From assembly GCA_016795255.1 (NCBI GenBank), contig JAEUIB010000659.1:1-5458 (forward strand): 5,458 nucleotides of DNA, written 5' to 3'. The position numbers were made by a program, and so were the translations under genes. This DNA is from Planctomycetota bacterium (GTDB lineage: Bacteria; Planctomycetota; B15-G4; JADJEK01). The notes below the pieces were generated by a model. The model saw only the letters and a list, made by a program, of their open reading frames with translations, was not told the DNA's origin and searched no databases. Of the stretch, positions 4,805 through 5,458 are shown one piece after another (positions within the stretch are counted from its first letter, which is position 1; every line of letters begins with the position of its first letter).

Positions 4805-5458
4805 ACTCGCGCGCGCCGCTCGCGATCTGCTCCTACGTCCGGACGCCGTTCGCGCGCATGTTCGGGGTGCTGCGCGGAGTGTCGGCCGACGAGCTGGGGC
4901 GCATCGTGTTGCGCGAGGCGCTGGCTCGCGCCGGCGCGACGGGCGACGATCTCGACGAAGTCGTCGTCGGCTGCGCGGGGCCGCCGGTCGAGGCGATGAA
5001 CGTCGCTCGCGTCGCGGCGCTGCGCGCACAGATCCCCGAGCGCGTGCCGGCCGTCACCGTGCATCGCAATTGCGCGTCGGGGATCGAAGCGATCCACGCC
5101 GCGCTGCTGCGCGTGCGATCCGGTGAGGGTGGCCGGTTCCTGGTCGGCGGCGTGGAATCGATGTCCGAGGCGCCGTTCCAGCTCGAGCCCGCCGGCATGC
5201 GGGCGATGGTCGAGGTCGCGCGGCAGAAGTCGTTCGGCGGCAAGCTCGGAGCGTTCTGGCGAGCGCGCTGGTCCACGCTGCTCCCGAAGCCGTCGCTGCG
5301 GCCGGCATTGACCGACCCGATCAGCGGATTGCTGATGGGGGAGACCGCGGAGGTGCTGGCGCGCGAGTTCGCGATCCCCCGCGAGAGTCAGGACGAATTC
5401 GCCGCGCAGAGCCAACAGCGCGCGCGAGCGGCGCGCGATTCGGGGTTCCTGGCCGGCG
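4801..5458 (+). CDS. Thiolase, FadI/HADHB-like acetyl-CoA C-acyltransferase (3'-truncated)
   Basis: The frame starts at GTG 4801, overlapping the hpt stop as GTGA, and runs open to the window end (219 complete codons). The start is supported because the first beta strand typical of thiolases, LAICSYVRTPF, directly follows; the next Met (residue 20) would remove it. The acylated active-site cysteine is Cys91 in HRNCASGIEAI, followed by GGVESMSEAPF (about residues 117-127) and MGETAEVLAREFAIPRESQDEFAAQS near the end of the window. The insert with FWRARWSTLLPKPSLRPAL before MGETAE resembles the FadI / mitochondrial trifunctional beta-subunit group more than FadA. The family cleaves 3-ketoacyl-CoA with CoA in beta-oxidation, or runs in reverse to condense acyl-CoAs. 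The C-terminal catalytic His and Cys lie beyond the window, so activity cannot be checked. GGAG ends 2 nt before the start, which is close; coupling to hpt translation is likely. A partner hydratase/dehydrogenase gene may follow. Confidence 0.9.
   Translation, partial: MNSRAPLAICSYVRTPFARMFGVLRGVSADELGRIVLREALARAGATGDDLDEVVVGCAGPPVEAMNVARVAALRAQIPERVPAVTVHRNCASGIEAIHAALLRVRSGEGGRFLVGGVESMSEAPFQLEPAGMRAMVEVARQKSFGGKLGAFWRARWSTLLPKPSLRPALTDPISGLLMGETAEVLAREFAIPRESQDEFAAQSQQRARAARDSGFLAG

Noticed and set aside
4172..5415. Long minus-strand frames opposite hpt and the thiolase
   Set aside because: They are composition shadows without recognisable motifs, whereas the plus strand encodes clear Hpt and thiolase signatures.

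Overview
The window is a G+C-rich bacterial stretch carrying five protein genes, two of them cut by its ends, and one divergent control region of about 320 bp. No RNA gene, insertion sequence, CRISPR array or attachment site was recognised. The organism cannot be named from this sequence. The strong G/C third-position bias, an exported multihaem cytochrome fused to TPR repeats, a membrane-free hybrid histidine kinase, a CvpA-family membrane protein and a FadI/HADHB-type thiolase fit a Gram-negative environmental bacterium. Planctomycetota is my best but low-confidence guess.

Layout. (1) Positions 1-1332, plus strand: the 3' part of a gene for a tetrahaem, cytochrome c554-like protein with a TPR-type C-terminal half. 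(2) Positions 1364-3461, minus strand: a soluble PAS / HisKA / HATPase / receiver hybrid histidine kinase followed 10 nt later by a CvpA-family membrane protein, probably one transcription unit, converging on the cytochrome gene. (3) Positions 3462-3780: a divergent intergenic region with a candidate sigma70 promoter and four inverted repeats or palindromes. (4) Positions 3781-4149, plus strand: a small zinc-ribbon protein with an extremely acidic tail. (5) Positions 4150-4261: a short, structured gap. (6) Positions 4262-4804: hpt, hypoxanthine phosphoribosyltransferase. (7) From position 4801 to the window end: a thiolase whose GTG start overlaps the hpt stop codon.

Functionally these are mixed housekeeping and signalling genes rather than one obvious pathway. 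The cytochrome belongs to periplasmic electron transfer, the kinase to cytoplasmic signalling, Hpt to purine salvage and the thiolase to fatty-acid or acyl-CoA breakdown. The only tight couplings visible are kinase to CvpA (10 nt gap) and hpt to thiolase (4 nt overlap).

The most interesting signal is non-coding. A perfect 11-bp inverted repeat flanks the hpt leader; its right arm contains the hpt Shine-Dalgarno sequence, and a good -10 box (TACAAT) begins on the last base of the left arm. Transcripts reading through from the acidic-protein gene could therefore hide the hpt ribosome site, while transcripts from the internal promoter could not. This is an inference to be tested. A second signal is a 6-bp palindrome placed exactly between the -35 and -10 boxes of the divergent-region promoter.
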